Positions 8,209-16,026 of a stretch of 64,000 nt of DNA are shown here, one piece after another (the stretch's first letter is position 1; the number at the start of each line of letters is the position of its first letter). Below the pieces are notes generated by a model that saw nothing but the letters and a program-made list of their open reading frames with translations, had not been told where the DNA came from and ran no database searches. The translations under genes were made by a program, and so were the position numbers. Source of the stretch: an uncultured Collinsella sp. (GTDB taxonomy: Bacteria; Actinomycetota; Coriobacteriia; Coriobacteriales; Coriobacteriaceae); the NCBI GenBank assembly GCA_959602645.1, contig CAUGTZ010000007.1, forward strand, positions 1-64,000, in the 5' to 3' direction.

Positions 8209-9333
8209 ATGGATATCAAGACAATCGGTGTTGAGGAATGGCTCAACGTTTGGGAGAAGAGTGCTACCTGGGATATCGCTCAGTCGACGATCTCGTCGCT
8301 GACCATGGGCGAGCTTCGCGCACTGGACGAGCAGGACGGCGCCACGTTCTACGAGCGCCTGGATCGCGAGAAGATGAACTACGGCTGGATCGAGGGATCG
8401 CCGGAATTTAAGGCCGAGGTCGCCAAGCTGTATCGTCGCGATGTCAATCCCGATCACATTCTGCAGACCAATGGCTGCACGGGCGCCAACCTCAACGCCA
8501 TCATGGCCGTTGTGGAGCCCGGCGATCACGTGATTGCCGAGTGGCCTACCTATGCGCCGCTCTACGAGATTCCGCGTACGCTGGGTGCCGAGGTCGAGTA
8601 TTGGGAGCTCCGCGAGGAGCTCGGCTGGAAGCCCGATATCGATGAGCTCAAGCGCTTGGTGCGCCCCAACACCAAGCTCATCTGCATCAATAACGCATCG
8701 AACCCCATCGGTACGGTGCTCGATGCCGATATGCTCGGGCAGATTGCCGAGATTGCCCGTTCGGTGGGCGCCTACGTGCTGTGCGACGAGGTGTATCTGC
8801 CGCTCGGGAACACCGAGTCCTTTATGTCGATGGCCGACGTGTACGAGAAGGCCATTGTCACCAACTCGGTGTCCAAGACCTATTCGACGCCTGCGGCCCG
8901 CGTGGGCTGGGTCGTGGCCAACGAAGAGGTGTCCAACCGCATCCGCACCTATCGTGACTACACCATGATCTGCGGCGGCGTGTTCAACGACGCCCTGGCG
9001 ACCTACGTGCTCGAGCACAAGGACAAGATTCTCGAGCGCAACCGTAAGATCGTGTTTGGCAACCGCGATATCGCGCAGGCTTGGATCGATACGCAGCATC
9101 GCGTTTCCTGGACGGCCCCGCAGGGAATATCCACCTCGTTTATCCAGCTGGATATTCCCGAGGATGACGAGGAATTCTGTAAGCGCCTGTTGGCCGAGAG
9201 GGGAGTGCTGCTGGTCCCCGGCAGCCGCTTTGAGCTTCCCTGCGGCGCACGCCTGGGCTACTGCGCGAGCGAAGACGTTCTTCGCGAGGGCCTGAGGCTT
9301 TTGGGCGAGGCACTGGCGGAGTTCGATCGCTAG
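8209..9333 (+). CDS. arcT: ArcT-like PLP-dependent aminotransferase (class I/II fold)
   Basis: PLP enzyme of fold type I, 374 residues. Visible motifs: NGCTGANLNAIMAVVEPGDHV for cofactor phosphate contacts, ASNPIGTV, CDEVYLPL with the PLP-ring Asp, and NSVSKTYSTPAARVGW with the Schiff-base Lys. The related ArcT of lactic acid bacteria sits in the arcABCTD operon and the group also includes capreomycidine-synthase-like enzymes, so an arginine- or ornithine-linked substrate is likely but unproven. The ATG at 8209 has AAGGTGG upstream; a GTG two codons earlier is also open. It lies between the two arcA genes and has its own strong terminator. The arcT symbol rests on context. Confidence 0.75.
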   Translation: MDIKTIGVEEWLNVWEKSATWDIAQSTISSLTMGELRALDEQDGATFYERLDREKMNYGWIEGSPEFKAEVAKLYRRDVNPDHILQTNGCTGANLNAIMAVVEPGDHVIAEWPTYAPLYEIPRTLGAEVEYWELREELGWKPDIDELKRLVRPNTKLICINNASNPIGTVLDADMLGQIAEIARSVGAYVLCDEVYLPLGNTESFMSMADVYEKAIVTNSVSKTYSTPAARVGWVVANEEVSNRIRTYRDYTMICGGVFNDALATYVLEHKDKILERNRKIVFGNRDIAQAWIDTQHRVSWTAPQGISTSFIQLDIPEDDEEFCKRLLAERGVLLVPGSRFELPCGARLGYCASEDVLREGLRLLGEALAEFDR

Positions 9334-9384
9334 GATTCCGACGATTTTCGAGGGCCTTATCCAAATTGGCCGAAGATAATCGAA

Positions 9385-9422
9385 AACGGACCCGTTTCCC
9401 TAGGGGAAGCGGGTTCGTTTTT
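9385..9422 (+). terminator. Terminator of the ArcT-like gene
   Basis: A stem of about 16 bp (9385-9400 with 9404-9419) with two wobble pairs and a 3-nt loop runs straight into TTTTT. This is one of the clearest intrinsic terminators in the window. Confidence 0.85.
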
Positions 9423-9502
9423 CTATACCGAGAAGTCAAGTTGTTACAAATGGGGCCGTAAAGCGAGCCGGTATCCGCTGGGCCTTATACTGAACTTCCG
9501 GT

Positions 9503-9529
9503 GAACGGTACCAAGCGTCTGGTAAACGG
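9503..9529 (-). promoter_or_regulatory. Reverse-oriented CCGTTY repeat pair
   Basis: On the minus strand this reads CCGTTT (9529-9524) then CCGTTC (9508-9503), again with 21-bp periodicity, matching the paired repeats before both arcA genes. No -10 box is seen at the expected distance, so it is more likely an extra upstream regulator site than a promoter. Confidence 0.35.
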
Positions 9530-9566
9530 TAATATGCATACCAGAAATGAATAGGACAAACTTTTT

Positions 9567-9584
9567 TCTGAATAAAAATGAAAA
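9567..9584 (+). promoter_or_regulatory. Possible ArgR (ARG-box-like) site upstream of arcA copy 2
   Basis: TCTGAATAAAAATGAAAA closely resembles the Bacillus AhrC box CATGAATAAAAATKCAAK. It stands about 250 bp before the presumed arcA start, a position similar to the candidate upstream of copy 1. Confidence 0.35.
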
Positions 9585-9759
9585 TGGTTGAGACGCGGTA
9601 TGAATCGCTAATTCTATTCATAGCTTTATTAGAAATATGCAATTTGAGGGTGGTTTAATAAAGTTAAGTTCCATTTGCCATTTGGACTGAAAACGCGTTT
9701 TAGCACGTAAATACACTTTATTATATCAAAGTGTGCCATGCGTGAAGTATATGTGTATG

Positions 9760-9832
9760 CCGTTCACCCCTCATATAAAACCGTTCGGGGGCGAGGTGGA
9801 AGTATGGACTGATATTGGATATAAATATGTCG
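9760..9832 (+). promoter_or_regulatory. Promoter of arcA copy 2 with CCGTTC direct repeats
   Basis: CCGTTC at 9760-9765 and 9781-9786, 21 bp apart, with the -10 box TATAAA at 9820-9825. The 34-bp distance from the second repeat equals that of copy 1. A shared GGGGGCGAGGTGGAA block follows the second repeat in both. The other bases between these elements differ, so the elements look selected. Confidence 0.55.
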
Positions 9833-9842
9833 TCAGCAATAA

Positions 9843-9888
9843 CGCCTCACACGGAGGGGCGCTAACGAATCGGCCCTGACAGGGGCCC
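9843..9888 (+). promoter_or_regulatory. Two-hairpin 5' leader of arcA copy 2
   Basis: Hairpin 1 pairs 9843-9848 with 9854-9861 (6 bp plus a 2-nt bulge) and hairpin 2 pairs 9872-9876 with 9883-9887. The positions match the hairpins of copy 1 but most stem bases differ. The identical block with arcA copy 1 begins inside hairpin 2. Confidence 0.45.
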
Positions 9889-11150
9889 GAAAGAAAGGTA
9901 GGAGGCCATGACGAAAGGTCTGCACGTGCCTTCCGAGATCGGCAAGCTCAGGAAGGTCTGCCTGCACCGTCCCGGCGACGAGCTCCTCAACCTGCCGCCC
10001 GACGAGCTCGAGCGACTCCTGTTCGACGACGTCCCGTTCCTTGAGGTCGCGCAGCAGGAGCACGACACCTTCGCCCAGATCCTGAGGGACCAGGGCGTGG
10101 AGGTCCTCTACCTCGAGAACCTCGTCGCAGAGGTGTTCGACCAGGTCCCCGGCGCCCGCGCCGAGTTCACCGACCAGTACATCGCCGAGGCGGGCATCCG
10201 CGGCCAGCAGATGCCGCAGATCGTCCGCGAGAAGCTGGACTCCATCGAGGACAACCTCGAGTTCGTCAAGAAGACCATGGCCGGCATGACCAAGGCCGAG
10301 ATCGACATGCCCCTCACGGCGTCCACGACCCTCGACTCCCTGGTCAACTCCGAGTCCGAGTCCGACCTGATCATCGACCCGATGCCCAACCTCTACTTCA
10401 CCCGCGACCCGTTCGCGGTCGTCGGCGAGGGCGTCAACCTCAACCGCATGTACTCGGTCACCCGCAACCGCGAGACCCTGTACGGCAAGTACGTCTTCAA
10501 GTACCACCCCGACTACAAGGACGTCTCCCTGTACTTCCGCCGCGACTGCCAGTTCCACACCGAGGGCGGCGACGTGCTGAACATCAACGAGAAGACCCTC
10601 GCCGTCGGCATCTCCCAGCGCACCCAGGCCGCCGCGATCGACGTCATGGCCCAGAACATCTTCTGGAACTCCGACTCCAAGGTCGAGCGCATCCTGGCCT
10701 TCGACATCCCCGTCTCGCGCGCCTTCATGCACCTCGACACGGTCTTCACCCAGATCGACGTCGATAAGTTCACGATCCACCCCGCCATCATGGGCACCCT
10801 GCGCGTCTACGAGCTGACCGCCGGCAAGAACCCGGGCGACGTGAACATCCGCCTGATCGAGGACACCCTCGAGCACGTCCTGGAGGACGCCACCGGCGTC
10901 GACCAGGTCAAGCTGATCCCCTGCGGCGGCGGCGACCCGATCGCGGCCTCCCGCGAGCAGTGGAACGACGGCTCCAACACCCTGTGCGTCGAGCCCGGCA
11001 AGATCTGCGTCTACGCCCGCAACACCGTCACCAACGACGTGCTGTACAAGGAGGGCCTGGACCTTCTCGTCGTGCCCTCCGCCGAGCTCTCCCGCGGCCG
11101 TGGCGGCCCGCGCTGCATGAGCATGCCCTTCTGGCGCGAGGACCTCTAAG
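9884..11150 (+). repeat. Right copy of the ~1.27-kb duplicated arcA block
   Basis: Partner of 6808-8074 at a constant offset of 3076 bp. The lack of visible differences, including at silent sites, implies a very recent duplication or ongoing gene conversion. Confidence 0.85.
9908..11149 (+). CDS. arcA: Arginine deiminase, copy 2
   Basis: Encodes the same 413-residue arginine deiminase as the gene at 6832, with the same catalytic motifs (FHTEGGD, the MHLDT His, the C-terminal GGPRCMSMP Cys) and the same GGTAGGAGG ribosome site. This copy directly precedes ornithine carbamoyltransferase (101 nt) and the YfcC carrier, so it is the one placed as the head gene of a catabolic arginine operon. A stem-loop at 11162 lies between it and arcB and may set the ratio of the two products. 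Confidence 0.97.
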   Translation: MTKGLHVPSEIGKLRKVCLHRPGDELLNLPPDELERLLFDDVPFLEVAQQEHDTFAQILRDQGVEVLYLENLVAEVFDQVPGARAEFTDQYIAEAGIRGQQMPQIVREKLDSIEDNLEFVKKTMAGMTKAEIDMPLTASTTLDSLVNSESESDLIIDPMPNLYFTRDPFAVVGEGVNLNRMYSVTRNRETLYGKYVFKYHPDYKDVSLYFRRDCQFHTEGGDVLNINEKTLAVGISQRTQAAAIDVMAQNIFWNSDSKVERILAFDIPVSRAFMHLDTVFTQIDVDKFTIHPAIMGTLRVYELTAGKNPGDVNIRLIEDTLEHVLEDATGVDQVKLIPCGGGDPIAASREQWNDGSNTLCVEPGKICVYARNTVTNDVLYKEGLDLLVVPSAELSRGRGGPRCMSMPFWREDL

Positions 11151-11161
11151 TCTTTAACGTT

Positions 11162-11193
11162 CCGGTGCGGTCCCCCTACAACCGCACCGGTTT
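11162..11193 (+). terminator. Stem-loop between arcA copy 2 and arcB
   Basis: A perfect 10-bp stem (11162-11171 with 11181-11190) followed by only TTT. A smaller GCCCG-TCAAA-CGGGC hairpin follows immediately. Probably a partial terminator or an mRNA-stabilising element inside the operon. Confidence 0.5.
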
Positions 11194-11250
11194 CGCCCGT
11201 CAAACGGGCACCACTTTTTAGTAATTCACTTTTTCGAAAGGATACGAACC

Positions 11251-12246
11251 ATGGGTGTTAACCTCTCCGGCCGTAGCTTCCTCAAGCTCCTCGACCTCAC
11301 CACCGAGGAGATCGAGTACCTGCTCAAGCTCTCCAAGAACTTCAAGGACATGAAGCGCGCCGGCGTTCCTCACCGCTATCTCGAGGGCAAGAACATCGTC
11401 CTGCTCTTCCAGAAGACCTCCACTCGTACCCGCTGCGCCTTCGAGGTCGGCGGCATGGATCTGGGCATGGGCGTCACCTACCTCGATCCGGGTTCGTCGC
11501 AGATGGGCAAGAAGGAGTCCATCGAGGACACCGCCCGCGTTCTCGGCCGCATGTATGACGGCATTGAGTTCCGTGGCTTTGCCCAGGACGACGTCGAGGA
11601 GCTTGCCGCTAAGTCCGGCGTGCCCGTGTGGAACGGTCTGACCACCGAGTGGCACCCCACCCAGATGCTCGCCGACATCCTGACCGTCCAGGAGAACTTC
11701 AACTACGACATCAAGGGCAAGACCCTCGTCTTCATGGGCGACTGCAAGAACAACGTCGCTCGCTCCCTCATGGTCGTCTGCTCCAAGCTCGGCATGAACT
11801 TCGTGGCCTGCGGCCCCGAGGAGTGCATGCCCGCTGACGACGTCATCGAGGCCTGCAAGCCCATCGCCGAGGCCAACGGCTGCACCATCAAGCTGACCAC
11901 CGACGTCAAGGACGGCGTCACCGGTGCCGACGTTCTCTACACCGACGTTTGGGTCTCCATGGGCGAGCCCGACGAGGTCTGGGCCGAGCGCATCGCTCAG
12001 CTCACCCCGTATCGCGTTACCTCCGAGGTCATGGCTATGGCCAACCCGGGTGCCATCTTCCTGCACTGCCTGCCCAGCTTCCACGACACCAACACCACGA
12101 TTGGCGCCGAGAAGTGCGAGCAGTTCGGCATCACCGAGCAGGAGGTCACCGACGAGGTCTTCGAGAGCCCCGCTTCCAAGGTCTTCGACGAGGCCGAGAA
12201 CCGCATGCACACCATCAAGGCTGTCATGTACGCTACGCTCAAGTAA
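11251..12246 (+). CDS. arcB: Ornithine carbamoyltransferase (catabolic)
   Basis: Catalyses citrulline plus phosphate to ornithine plus carbamoyl phosphate in the ADI direction, or the reverse for arginine synthesis. 331 residues, normal length. The carbamoyl-phosphate motif STRTRCAFE lies near residue 55, followed by a HPTQ segment (EWHPTQMLADILT) in the middle and the ornithine-binding HCLPSFHDT in the C-terminal third. AAAGGA precedes the ATG. The catabolic role is inferred from its place after arcA and before the carrier. Codon choice is strongly C-ending as in arcA, consistent with high expression. Confidence 0.95.
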   Translation: MGVNLSGRSFLKLLDLTTEEIEYLLKLSKNFKDMKRAGVPHRYLEGKNIVLLFQKTSTRTRCAFEVGGMDLGMGVTYLDPGSSQMGKKESIEDTARVLGRMYDGIEFRGFAQDDVEELAAKSGVPVWNGLTTEWHPTQMLADILTVQENFNYDIKGKTLVFMGDCKNNVARSLMVVCSKLGMNFVACGPEECMPADDVIEACKPIAEANGCTIKLTTDVKDGVTGADVLYTDVWVSMGEPDEVWAERIAQLTPYRVTSEVMAMANPGAIFLHCLPSFHDTNTTIGAEKCEQFGITEQEVTDEVFESPASKVFDEAENRMHTIKAVMYATLK

Positions 12247-12263
12247 GAGCATCTAGCATCTCG

Positions 12264-12298
12264 CTCGGGGTGCATTGCTGCGCACCCCGAGCACTTTT
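12264..12298 (+). terminator. Terminator after arcB
   Basis: A perfect 11-bp stem (12264-12274 with 12283-12293), 8-nt loop, then ACTTTTG. The T-run is short. Confidence 0.65.
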
Positions 12299-12393
12299 GT
12301 CTGGTAAAAATCTCGCACCGAACGACATGCACGGCACGGAAGAGCCGCTTCGGGCGAGATCAGTAAATGATTTATGAAGGGGGGATGAGAACT

Positions 12394-13872
12394 ATGACTG
12401 AGACCGCTAAGAAAAAGCGCGGTATGCCTTCATCGTTCACCATTCTTCTTGCTCTGCTGGCAATCGTCGCGGTTGTTACCGTTATCGTCTCCGGTACGTC
12501 CGGTGGCGCGGTTACCGCTGCCCGCTTGAGCGATTTCTGCACCGCCCCGGTCAAGGGCTTCGCTGACGCTCTGCCCGTCTGCCTCTTCGTTATGATCCTC
12601 GGCGGCTTCCTCGGCATGATGACCGAGACCGGCGCCCTGGACAACGGCATTGCCGTTCTGGTGCAGAAGCTTAAGGGCAATGAGATCATGCTCATTCCCG
12701 TGCTGATGCTCATCTTCTCCCTCGGTGGTACCACCTATGGTATGTGCGAGGAGACCGTTCCCTTCTACGCCCTGCTCGCCGCTACCATGATGGCTGCTGG
12801 CTTCGACCCCATGGTCGGCGCTGCAACCGTCCTGCTCGGCGCTGGCTGCGGCTGCCTCGGCTCCACGGTTAACCCGTTTGCCGTCGGCGCTGCCGTCGAC
12901 GCTCTGACCGGCGTTGGCATTGAGGTCAACCAGTCCATCATCATCGGCCTCGGTGCCGTCCTGTGGATTGTTACCACCGCCATGTCCATCTTCTTCGTCA
13001 TGAGCTATGCCAAGAAGGTCAAGGCTGACAAGGGTTCCACCATCCTTTCGATGCAGGAGCTCAAGGACGCCGAAGAGGCTCACGGCAAGGCTGCTTCCGA
13101 GGTTCACAAGGAGGTCAAGCTCACCGGTCGTCAGAAGGGTGTTCTGATCGCCTTTGCCTTCACCTTCGTCGTCATGATCGTCGGCTTCATCCCGCTGGCC
13201 GACCTTAACGAGGGCGTCGCCAACTTCTTCGATGCTGGCGCTGTCTATGACGCCGACGGTAACGCCATTGTTCAGGGCTGGTCTGCCCTGATCACCGGCC
13301 TGCCCATTGGTCAGTGGTACTTCGACGAGGCTTCCACCTGGTTCTTCCTCATGGCTGTCCTGATCGGTATTATCGGCGGCCTGTCCGAGAAGCAGATCGT
13401 CAACACCTTCATCACCGGCGCTGCCGACATGATGTCCGTTGTCCTCGTCATCGCCCTCGCCCGTGGTATCTCCGTCCTCATGGCTAGCACCGGCCTCGAC
13501 GTCTACGTCCTCGACGCTGCCGCCAATGCTCTGGCTGGCCTGTCCGGTGTGATCTTCGCTCCCATGAGCTTCCTGGTCTACTTCGGCCTGTCCTTCCTGA
13601 TCCCCTCGACCTCCGGTATGGCTACTGTCTCCATGCCCATCATGGGACCGCTGGCTGTTAAGCTCGGCTTCTCGCCCGAGGTCATGGTCATGATCTTCTC
13701 CGCCGCCATCGGCGTCGTGAACCTGTTCACCCCGACCTCCGGCGCCATCATGGGCGGTCTTGCCCTGGCCAAGATCGAGTGGACGACCTGGCTCAAGTTT
13801 GCTCTCAAGCTCATCGTCGCTCTCTCCGTCGTCTGCGCCGTCATCCTGACCATCGCTTGCGTGATGCTCTAA
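12394..13872 (+). CDS. YfcC/DcuC-family membrane carrier, probable arginine/ornithine exchanger
   Basis: Inner-membrane carrier of 492 residues with about 12 hydrophobic segments, the first at roughly residues 10-30. It belongs to the YfcC/C4-dicarboxylate anaerobic carrier family. Recognisable segments are GGTTYGMCEETVPFY, GAGCGCLGSTVNPF, a cytoplasmic charged loop around 210-245, and PTSGAIMGGLALAK near the C-terminus. YfcC-type proteins serve as ArcD in several streptococcal ADI loci, and this gene directly follows arcB, so arginine/ornithine exchange is the best guess. The start at 12394 has AAGGGGGG at about 9 nt; ATG codons at 12385 and 12367 fit less well. Confidence 0.8.
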   Translation: MTETAKKKRGMPSSFTILLALLAIVAVVTVIVSGTSGGAVTAARLSDFCTAPVKGFADALPVCLFVMILGGFLGMMTETGALDNGIAVLVQKLKGNEIMLIPVLMLIFSLGGTTYGMCEETVPFYALLAATMMAAGFDPMVGAATVLLGAGCGCLGSTVNPFAVGAAVDALTGVGIEVNQSIIIGLGAVLWIVTTAMSIFFVMSYAKKVKADKGSTILSMQELKDAEEAHGKAASEVHKEVKLTGRQKGVLIAFAFTFVVMIVGFIPLADLNEGVANFFDAGAVYDADGNAIVQGWSALITGLPIGQWYFDEASTWFFLMAVLIGIIGGLSEKQIVNTFITGAADMMSVVLVIALARGISVLMASTGLDVYVLDAAANALAGLSGVIFAPMSFLVYFGLSFLIPSTSGMATVSMPIMGPLAVKLGFSPEVMVMIFSAAIGVVNLFTPTSGAIMGGLALAKIEWTTWLKFALKLIVALSVVCAVILTIACVML

Positions 13873-13895
13873 GTACCCCTTGGGTACCCCACGGA

Positions 13896-13962
13896 AACCA
13901 TGACGATCCTGTAAAGGATCACCTGGTCATCGTCTGTCCGGTGGGGTAACCCCACCGGTAGA
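13896..13962 (+). terminator. Paired stem-loops after the YfcC carrier gene
   Basis: The first stem-loop pairs 13900-13909 with 13916-13930 and has an internal bulge. The second is a 9-bp perfect stem (13938-13946 with 13950-13958) with a 3-nt loop. Neither has a T-run, so they could be transcript-end protectors rather than a classic intrinsic terminator. Confidence 0.4.
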
Positions 13963-14477
13963 CTCCTACCTTTAGCCTCCTCCCGTTCCGTGCGCGGGGG
14001 GAGGCGCTCTTGTGTTCCGGCGTTTTACCAAACGCCGGAACCACTCGACGCTGCAAGCCCGCCAGAGCGGCAATCTGACGTTCAATCGTCGGGCATGGCC
14101 AAAAGGCCTATGCCCTCCTCTTTCACGTCACCTTGCTCGCTCTGGTGGGCTTTCGCTGACTTATGCTCAACCTGCGGCGCTGCCATTGTTGGCGCAGGGG
14201 GCGGCTTGCTCGCTCTGGTGTCTGTTCGCTGTCCGTTCTCTGCCCGCGACGTTTCTGCTGTTGGTGCAAAGGGGTCAGGTTACTTTGCGCCAAAAGGGGA
14301 AGTTGCGGTGGAATAGTTCCCGTTTGGCCGTCTTGAGGGGTTAAACAGGAGCTATTTCACCGCAACTTATCGATGGCGTGTTTGGTTGGTGCCTGTTGAT
14401 GGCCTGGGCATCGGGGAGGGCAGGCTCCGTTATAATCGCGTAGGAACTTAATTTACGAAACGGGACGGGAGCCATAC
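13963..14477. repeat. Hairpin-dense intergenic region without a credible gene
   Basis: About 500 bp with four separate inverted repeats: 14014-14025 with 14030-14041 (12 bp perfect); 14091-14100 with 14105-14115 (10 bp, one bulge); 14261-14271 with 14283-14293 (11 bp, one wobble); and 14300-14320 with 14348-14368 (21 bp, two mismatches). The phrase GCTCGCTCTGGTG occurs twice, near 14135 and 14207. TATAAT around 14433 is a likely -10 box for the DUF1846 gene. The open frames here (108 and 110 codons) look like chance. It reads like a graveyard of small repeat elements. Confidence 0.5.
14261..14293. repeat. REP-like hairpin, family A/B copy 1
   Basis: An 11-bp stem with one wobble pair encloses the core AAAGGGGTCAGG. 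The element at 49534-49566 has the same core and architecture with different arms, so both are likely members of one dispersed repeat family. Confidence 0.5.
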
Positions 14478-15959
14478 ATGCGCCAGGGTTTCGACAACGC
14501 GAAGTATATCGAGCTGCAGGCTGCTCACATTAAGGAGCGCATCTCGCAGTTTGGCGGCAAGCTGTATTTGGAGTTTGGCGGCAAGCTGTTTGACGACTAT
14601 CACGCGAGCCGCGTGCTACCGGGTTTTGAACCGGACAGCAAGTTCCGCATGCTCAAGAGCATCGCCGACGATGTCGAGGTTATCATCGCGATCAACGCGA
14701 ACCATATCGAGAAGAACAAGGCTCGCGGTGACCTGGGCATTACCTATGACGAGGATGTGCTGCGCCTGGTTGACCTGTTCCGCGGCAACGGCTTTGCCGT
14801 CGCGGCTGTGGTTATCACCCAGTACGCCGGCCAGCCTGCTGCCGATGTGTTCCGCAACCGCCTGAACGCGCTCGGCATTCCCGCCAAGCTGCACTATCCC
14901 ATCGAGGGCTATCCGCACGACGTCGACCTGATCGTGTCTGACGACGGCTATGGCAAGAACGAGTTTGTCGAGACCACCCGTCCGCTCGTCGTCGTGACTG
15001 CGCCCGGCCCTGGCTCGGGCAAGCTCGCCACCTGCCTCTCGCAGCTGTATCACGAGCATAAGCACGGTACCGCCGCCGGCTATGCCAAGTTTGAGACCTT
15101 CCCGGTCTGGAATCTTCCTCTGACGCATCCGGTCAATATTGCCTACGAGGCCGCCACGGCCGACCTCGACGATGCCAATATCATCGACTCCTTCCACTTG
15201 GAGGCCTACAACAAGACTACGGTCAACTACAACCGTGACGTCGAGGCTTTCCCGGTGGTCCGTGCCCTGATGGAAAAGATTCTGGGGGAGAGCCCCTACC
15301 AGAGCCCCACCGACATGGGCGTCAATATGGTCGGCTTTGCCATCACCGATGACGATGCCTGTCGCGATGCCTCCAAGATGGAGATCGTCCGCCGCTACTT
15401 TTCTGCGGTCGAGGCCGTGCGCCGCACCGGCGTGGGCGATGAGCAGGTTGATCGTCTCAAGCTCATTATGAAAAAGGCCGGTATCGACAAGAATTACTCG
15501 CCAGCACGCTCGGCCGCCCTTACCAGGGAGCAGCTGACGGGTGGCCCCGTAGGCGCCATGGTCATGCCCGATGGCTCCGTGGTGACCGGTAAGACCTCCA
15601 CGCGCCTGGGCGCCGCAAGTTCGCTCATTATGAACGCCCTCAAGCATGTCTCGGGCGTCGACCTTGAGCTCGAGGTCATTAGCGATGAGGCGATCGAGCC
15701 CATCAGCAAGCTCAAGACGCATTTCCTGGGAAGTAAAAACCCGCGCCTCCACACCGACGAGACGCTTATGGCGCTGTCGATCACCTCGGCCACGAGTGAG
15801 ACGGCCGCTCGCGTCCTTTTGGGCCTGGAGCAGTTGCGCGGTTGCGATGCCTTCTTTAGCGTGATCATCTCGCCGACGGACGAGACGGTACTGCGCAAAC
15901 TGGGTATCAACGTGTGCTGCGAGCCCAAGTTTGAGCGCCGCGGTTTCTTCCATCGCTAA
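14478..15959 (+). CDS. DUF1846 domain-containing protein
   Basis: A 493-residue soluble protein matching the DUF1846 family, whose usual length is about 490-505. Recognised segments: GFDNAKYIELQAAHIKER at the N-terminus, LYLEFGGKLFDDYHASRVLPG, and a P-loop-like APGPGSGKLATCLSQ at about 177-191, followed by PVWNLPLTHPVN. The family is common in Firmicutes and some Actinobacteria. The P-loop suggests nucleotide binding; the biochemical role is not established. GGGACGGGAG stands shortly before the ATG. It forms a single-gene unit with a terminator at 15994. Confidence 0.88.
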   Translation: MRQGFDNAKYIELQAAHIKERISQFGGKLYLEFGGKLFDDYHASRVLPGFEPDSKFRMLKSIADDVEVIIAINANHIEKNKARGDLGITYDEDVLRLVDLFRGNGFAVAAVVITQYAGQPAADVFRNRLNALGIPAKLHYPIEGYPHDVDLIVSDDGYGKNEFVETTRPLVVVTAPGPGSGKLATCLSQLYHEHKHGTAAGYAKFETFPVWNLPLTHPVNIAYEAATADLDDANIIDSFHLEAYNKTTVNYNRDVEAFPVVRALMEKILGESPYQSPTDMGVNMVGFAITDDDACRDASKMEIVRRYFSAVEAVRRTGVGDEQVDRLKLIMKKAGIDKNYSPARSAALTREQLTGGPVGAMVMPDGSVVTGKTSTRLGAASSLIMNALKHVSGVDLELEVISDEAIEPISKLKTHFLGSKNPRLHTDETLMALSITSATSETAARVLLGLEQLRGCDAFFSVIISPTDETVLRKLGINVCCEPKFERRGFFHR

Positions 15960-15993
15960 GTTTGAAGCACCGCGGTAATTGCATTGCATTTTG

Positions 15994-16026
15994 GCCGTAT
16001 CGGGTTAGCGCCCGGTACGGCTTTTT
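15994..16026 (+). terminator. Terminator of the DUF1846 gene
   Basis: An 11-bp stem (15994-16004 with 16011-16021) with one wobble, followed directly by TTTTT. Confidence 0.85.

Larger units (their letters stand above)
9334..9907 (+). promoter_or_regulatory. Intergenic control region of the second arcA gene
   Basis: This 574-bp gap has no credible gene and is AT-rich from about 9540 to 9780. In order it holds the aminotransferase terminator (9385-9422), a minus-oriented CCGTTY pair (9503-9529), an ARG-box-like sequence (9567-9584), the arcA promoter with plus-oriented CCGTTC repeats (9760-9825) and a two-hairpin leader (9843-9888). Confidence 0.6.

Noticed and set aside
9464..9529. A minus-strand promoter driven by the reverse CCGTTY pair
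   Set aside because: No -10-like sequence is found at the 34-bp distance used by the two arcA promoters.
13990..14344. Two overlapping frames of 108 and 110 codons
   Set aside because: They run through several hairpins, lack ribosome sites, have atypical composition and match nothing I know.
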